A stretch of DNA of 64,000 nucleotides from Allobacillus halotolerans (GTDB lineage: Bacteria > Bacillota > Bacilli > Bacillales > Alkalibacillaceae), in NCBI RefSeq assembly GCF_018967645.1, contig NZ_JAHLZF010000006.1, positions 62,001 to 126,000 on the forward strand, read 5' to 3'. The notes under the pieces were generated by a model. The model saw only the letters and a list, made by a program, of their open reading frames with translations. It was not told the origin of the DNA and did not search any database. The position numbers and the translations under genes are program-made. Positions 63,919 to 64,000 of the stretch are shown in pieces. Every line of letters begins with the position of its first letter. The first letter of the stretch is position 1.

Positions 63919-64000
63919 CGCTATCCTTGATGAAGACACTTCTAATTGGGGATAGCATCCCTTTTTGGCTCGCTATCTTTGATTAGGACGCTTCTATTCA
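63919..64000. repeat. 52-bp-period repeat at the right edge
   Basis: CGCTATCCTTGATGAAGAC at 63919 recurs as CGCTATCTTTGATTAGGAC at 63971, exactly 52 bp on, each followed by a CTTCTA. The array continues beyond the window. It shares the period and the CGCTTCTAT word with the array at 53109-53385, so both probably belong to one repeat family. Confidence 0.75.

Overview
The window comes from a low-GC Gram-positive spore-former of the Bacillaceae. Shine-Dalgarno sequences are strong AGGAGG types, TTG and GTG starts are common, and gene order follows the Bacillus subtilis ylaL-ylaF / yktCBA / pdhABCD / ykyA-def / rpoY-rnjA-ktrC / ykuT-dapL-dapH-darB-fadH-ykuE backbone. Sporulation-linked genes (YhcN/YlaJ lipoprotein, Spo0E-like phosphatase, YjcZ peptide), the KtrC/KtrD potassium system, a BCCT osmolyte transporter and an ectoine-hydrolase-like gene suggest a salt-tolerant Halobacillus/Alkalibacillus-like organism. 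I cannot name the species. No rRNA, tRNA, prophage, intact insertion sequence or CRISPR array was seen.

Layout. 0-7.5 kb: partial glutaminase, the yla/ykt housekeeping block (typA and phoH missing from their usual places), a flavin nitronate monooxygenase-like enzyme and a polysaccharide deacetylase lipoprotein. 7.7-14.8 kb: BCCT carrier, then pdhABCD on the minus strand with a clear sigma-A promoter. 14.8-15.5 kb: a 950-bp non-coding stretch rich in hairpins. 15.5-24 kb: ykyA, def, a 25-residue basic peptide, rpoY-rnjA, ktrC and a heterodimeric ABC exporter (yknUV-like). 24-32 kb: mechanosensitive channel, acetylated-diaminopimelate genes (dapH, dapL, patA), the c-di-AMP sensor darB, fadH with a FadR-type operator, Tat-exported ykuE, a Sco lipoprotein and a small Spo0E-like phosphatase. 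32-41.8 kb: a second non-coding structured stretch, signal peptidase, a DUF1659/DUF2922/YvrJ cluster, a zinc-ribbon membrane protein paired with a trypsin-like protease, YjcZ peptide, ktrD, an HD protein and a chemoreceptor with a sigma-D-like promoter. 41.9-52.2 kb: penicillin-acylase-family enzyme, glutathione peroxidase, TPP-riboswitch-controlled thiT, a three-gene small-protein operon, and a PucR-type regulator next to a creatinase/ectoine-hydrolase-like gene with a cre site and a PLP gamma-lyase-family gene. 52.3-64 kb: CAP lipoprotein, M20 dipeptidase, GDPD, a divergent yceI/hxlR pair with candidate operators, AGCS and AbgT transporters, YetF and YcsI-like proteins.

How the genes work together. 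The pdh complex feeds acetyl-CoA. dapH/dapL/patA supply cell-wall diaminopimelate. ktrC/ktrD, darB, ykuT and the BCCT carrier form an osmotic and c-di-AMP-linked theme. The least explained features are intergenic repeats (52-bp units at two loci and a diverged 21-bp array), two hairpin-rich non-coding stretches, several very small genes, and the metal-ligand-free creatinase-like hydrolase coupled to a PLP lyase.
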